Positions 62,587 to 64,000 of a stretch of 64,000 nucleotides of DNA are shown piece by piece; within the stretch, counting starts at the first letter, position 1, and each line of letters opens with the position of its first letter. Source of the DNA: Blastococcus mobilis (GTDB lineage: Bacteria; Actinomycetota; Actinomycetes; Mycobacteriales; Geodermatophilaceae); NCBI RefSeq assembly GCF_900188025.1, contig NZ_FZNO01000008.1, positions 62,001 to 126,000 of the forward strand, given 5' to 3'. The notes beneath the pieces were generated by a model. The model searched no databases, was not told the DNA's origin, and was given only the letters and a program-made list of their open reading frames with translations. Made by a program: the position numbers and the translations under genes.

Positions 62587-63312
62587 TCAGGTGGGGTCTC
62601 CGGTGCGCGCGACGAGCACCCGGAACAGGTTCTCCAGCCGGTACCCCCCGCCGGCCGTGCGGTAGGGCTCCAGCCGGTCGAGCACGGCCGTGCGCAGCGT
62701 GGCCGGGTCCGTCCGGCGCGCCACCGTGCGGCCCAGGGCGGAGGCGAACAGGGGCCGGAGCAATTCGTCCTCGTCGGCGTACTCGAAGGGGACGACCACG
62801 TCGTCGAGGTGGTCGACCACCAGGCCGGCGCGCTCGGCCATCTCGCGCAGCAGCGCAGGCTCGCTGACCCGCGGGTCGGGGGACGGGCGGCGCGGGCCCA
62901 GCCACGGCGCGAGCGCCTCACCGAAGATGCGGACGTCGCACTCCCGCTCGCGGCCCCACACCGTCACGGCCACGATCCCGCCCACACGGGCTGCGGCCCG
63001 CAACACCGCGAGCGGGTCGACCACGTGCATGAGCAGTTGCACCGCGGCGACCACGTCGAACGGGCCCGGCGGAGGGTCCAGCGCGTGCCGCACGGCGAAG
63101 ACGCCCTCGGGCACCTCGGCGGCGGCGCGGCCGACGGCCGCCGGGTCGGTGTCGATCCCGGTCACCCGGGCCCCGCGGTCGGCCGCCGCGCGGGCGAGCA
63201 GCCCCGCACCGCACCCGAGGTCGAGCACGCTCGTGCCGGGTCCGACCGCCGTCGCGTCGAGCACGGCCGCGTACAGGGGTGCCCCCCAGCCGCGCGGTCC
63301 CTCGCCGCTCAC
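62587..63312 (-). CDS. Class I SAM-dependent methyltransferase
   Basis: This 241-residue protein has motif I VLDLGCGAGLLAR, the acidic post-I GIDTD, and VVAAVQLLMHVVDPLAVLRA at motif IV, typical of small-molecule methyltransferases. It converges on the DUF59 gene with a 4-bp gap. The GTG at 63312 is taken as start. The substrate cannot be inferred. Confidence 0.85.
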   Translation of the reverse strand: MSGEGPRGWGAPLYAAVLDATAVGPGTSVLDLGCGAGLLARAAADRGARVTGIDTDPAAVGRAAAEVPEGVFAVRHALDPPPGPFDVVAAVQLLMHVVDPLAVLRAAARVGGIVAVTVWGRERECDVRIFGEALAPWLGPRRPSPDPRVSEPALLREMAERAGLVVDHLDDVVVPFEYADEDELLRPLFASALGRTVARRTDPATLRTAVLDRLEPYRTAGGGYRLENLFRVLVARTGDPT

Positions 63313-63362
63313 CCCCTCGACCCTATCCGCGCCGCGCGCCGCGGATCACGTGGTCGGTTCCG

Positions 63363-63397
63363 CTGAGGCACCGAGCTGGTCGCGCTGGATGCCTCAG
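63363..63397 (-). terminator. Hairpin overlapping the end of the ABC binding-protein gene
   Basis: CTGAGGCA (63363-63370) pairs with TGCCTCAG (63390-63397), and the right arm includes the stop codon of the leftward binding-protein gene. It may terminate that operon. Confidence 0.4.
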
Positions 63398-64000
63398 CCC
63401 CGCGTGACCAGGCCTTCGGACACCAGCCAGTCCAGCGCCACGTCGGCGGGGTCCTCGCCCTCGACGTCGACCCGCCGGTTGAGCTCGATCATCACCTCGT
63501 TGGTCAGCAACGGGGTGATCTCGGCGAACACGCCGGCGATCTCCGGGTGCTCCTCGAGCGTCCCGTTCAGCACCACCGGCGCGACGTTGTAGGCCGGGAA
63601 GTAGCCGCGGTCGTCCTCGAGGACCGTCAGGTCCAGGGAATCGATCCGGCCGTCGGTCGTGAACACCTCGCCGAAGTTGCAGACGCCGCCGTCGGTGGCG
63701 GTGTAGACGGCGCCGGTGTCCAGGACGCTCACGTTCTCCCGCGGCACCCCCTGCGGGTCGCCCAGCGGGATGCCGTAGGCCTCGAGCATCGGCTCGAACC
63801 CGTCACCGCGCGTGGCGAACTCCGACTCCACGCAGAAGGTCCGCTGCTCCACCGGCAGCGCGGCGATGTCCGAGAGGCTGGCCACGCCACCGAGCTCCTC
63901 GACGGCCTCACTGCGGACCGCGAAGGCGTACGTGTTGTTCATCGGCGCCGGCGGTAGCCAGGTCAGCCCGTTGGCCGCGTCGGCGTCCCGCACCGCCTCG
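63394..64000 (-). CDS. Glycine-betaine/choline-type ABC substrate-binding protein, 3' part
   Basis: The frame runs leftward from beyond the window edge to the stop at 63394, about 201 residues. It matches the C-terminal lobe of the OpuAC/ProX-type binding proteins: MNNTYAFAVRSEAVEELG, FCVESEFATRGDGFEPMLEA, and VVLNGTLEEHPEIAGVFAEI. These bind quaternary ammonium osmolytes using aromatic residues. The signal peptide and N-lobe are outside, as would be the permease and ATPase genes upstream. Confidence 0.87.
   Translation of the reverse strand, partial: EAVRDADAANGLTWLPPAPMNNTYAFAVRSEAVEELGGVASLSDIAALPVEQRTFCVESEFATRGDGFEPMLEAYGIPLGDPQGVPRENVSVLDTGAVYTATDGGVCNFGEVFTTDGRIDSLDLTVLEDDRGYFPAYNVAPVVLNGTLEEHPEIAGVFAEITPLLTNEVMIELNRRVDVEGEDPADVALDWLVSEGLVTRG

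Overview
This window is a high-GC actinobacterial chromosome segment. The GC content is very high, GTG starts are frequent, genes often overlap by ATGA, GTGA or TGATG, and several actinobacterial marker genes are present: the proteasome activator Bpa, GuaB1, FolP2, a FabG4/HtdX/FadA2/FadE5 lipid block, a class E sortase, MmpL, and a MocR/YczE pair. The gene repertoire and the multi-sensor PP2C and TPR-GGDEF proteins recall Geodermatophilaceae (Blastococcus, Geodermatophilus, Modestobacter). That placement is an inference; no rRNA or tRNA gene was seen to confirm it.

Layout. 0-3.5 kb: the 3' end of an HMG-CoA reductase gene, then a leftward cell-surface module (LPNTG-anchored fibronectin-III protein, class E sortase, small membrane protein). 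3.7-10.3 kb: a fatty-acid block in the style of mycobacterial Rv0241c-Rv0244c (htdX, fabG4 and fadA2 leftward; TetR and fadE5 rightward). 10.4-14.4 kb: a PAS/GAF/PP2C sensor phosphatase, a CBS-like protein, a DUF1059 protein and HU. 14.5-21.1 kb: a serine hydrolase, MaoC hydratase, folP2, an internally deleted VOC gene, a thioesterase, an acyl-CoA ligase and a quinone oxidoreductase. 21.1-23.5 kb: lipoprotein/ECF sigma/anti-sigma operon and bpa. 23.7-29.6 kb: two HAD phosphatases with serS, guaB1, a zincin, a GroES-like protein and MarR. 29.7-31.8 kb: MmpL.

31.9-42.1 kb is an accessory catabolic region. It holds a metal-dependent amidohydrolase/decarboxylase, an NCS2 permease, a molybdenum hydroxylase large subunit without its partner subunits, a PucR regulator, an LVIVD protein, a dihydropseudooxynicotine-hydrolase-like C-C hydrolase and a ketopantoate-reductase-like gene; the LVIVD and ketopantoate-reductase genes are frameshifted. 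42.1-47.7 kb: pheA and two translationally coupled TPR-diguanylate cyclases. The second cyclase carries a C-terminal LarB-like domain that has lost the catalytic cysteine, which is the most unusual feature of the window. 47.8-53.6 kb: a 5-oxoprolinase cluster (nramp-like, pxpA, pxpB, pxpC, with divergent ycsI-like) followed by larC. 53.7-59.5 kb: MocR/YczE, a VOC protein, AraC, MFS, a GDT1-type transporter and a DUF1905 protein. 59.7-62.6 kb: an alcohol dehydrogenase, amidohydrolase and DUF59 trio normally found with propane-type diiron monooxygenases, here without the monooxygenase. The window ends with a methyltransferase and the 3' part of a glycine-betaine-type ABC binding protein.

Two dispersed intergenic repeat families are present. 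Family A is about 95-135 bp with 4 copies; family B is about 55-60 bp, hairpin-forming, with 5 copies. Most copies sit directly after stop codons. Inverted copies bracket the oxoprolinase cluster (family A) and the groES-like gene (family B).
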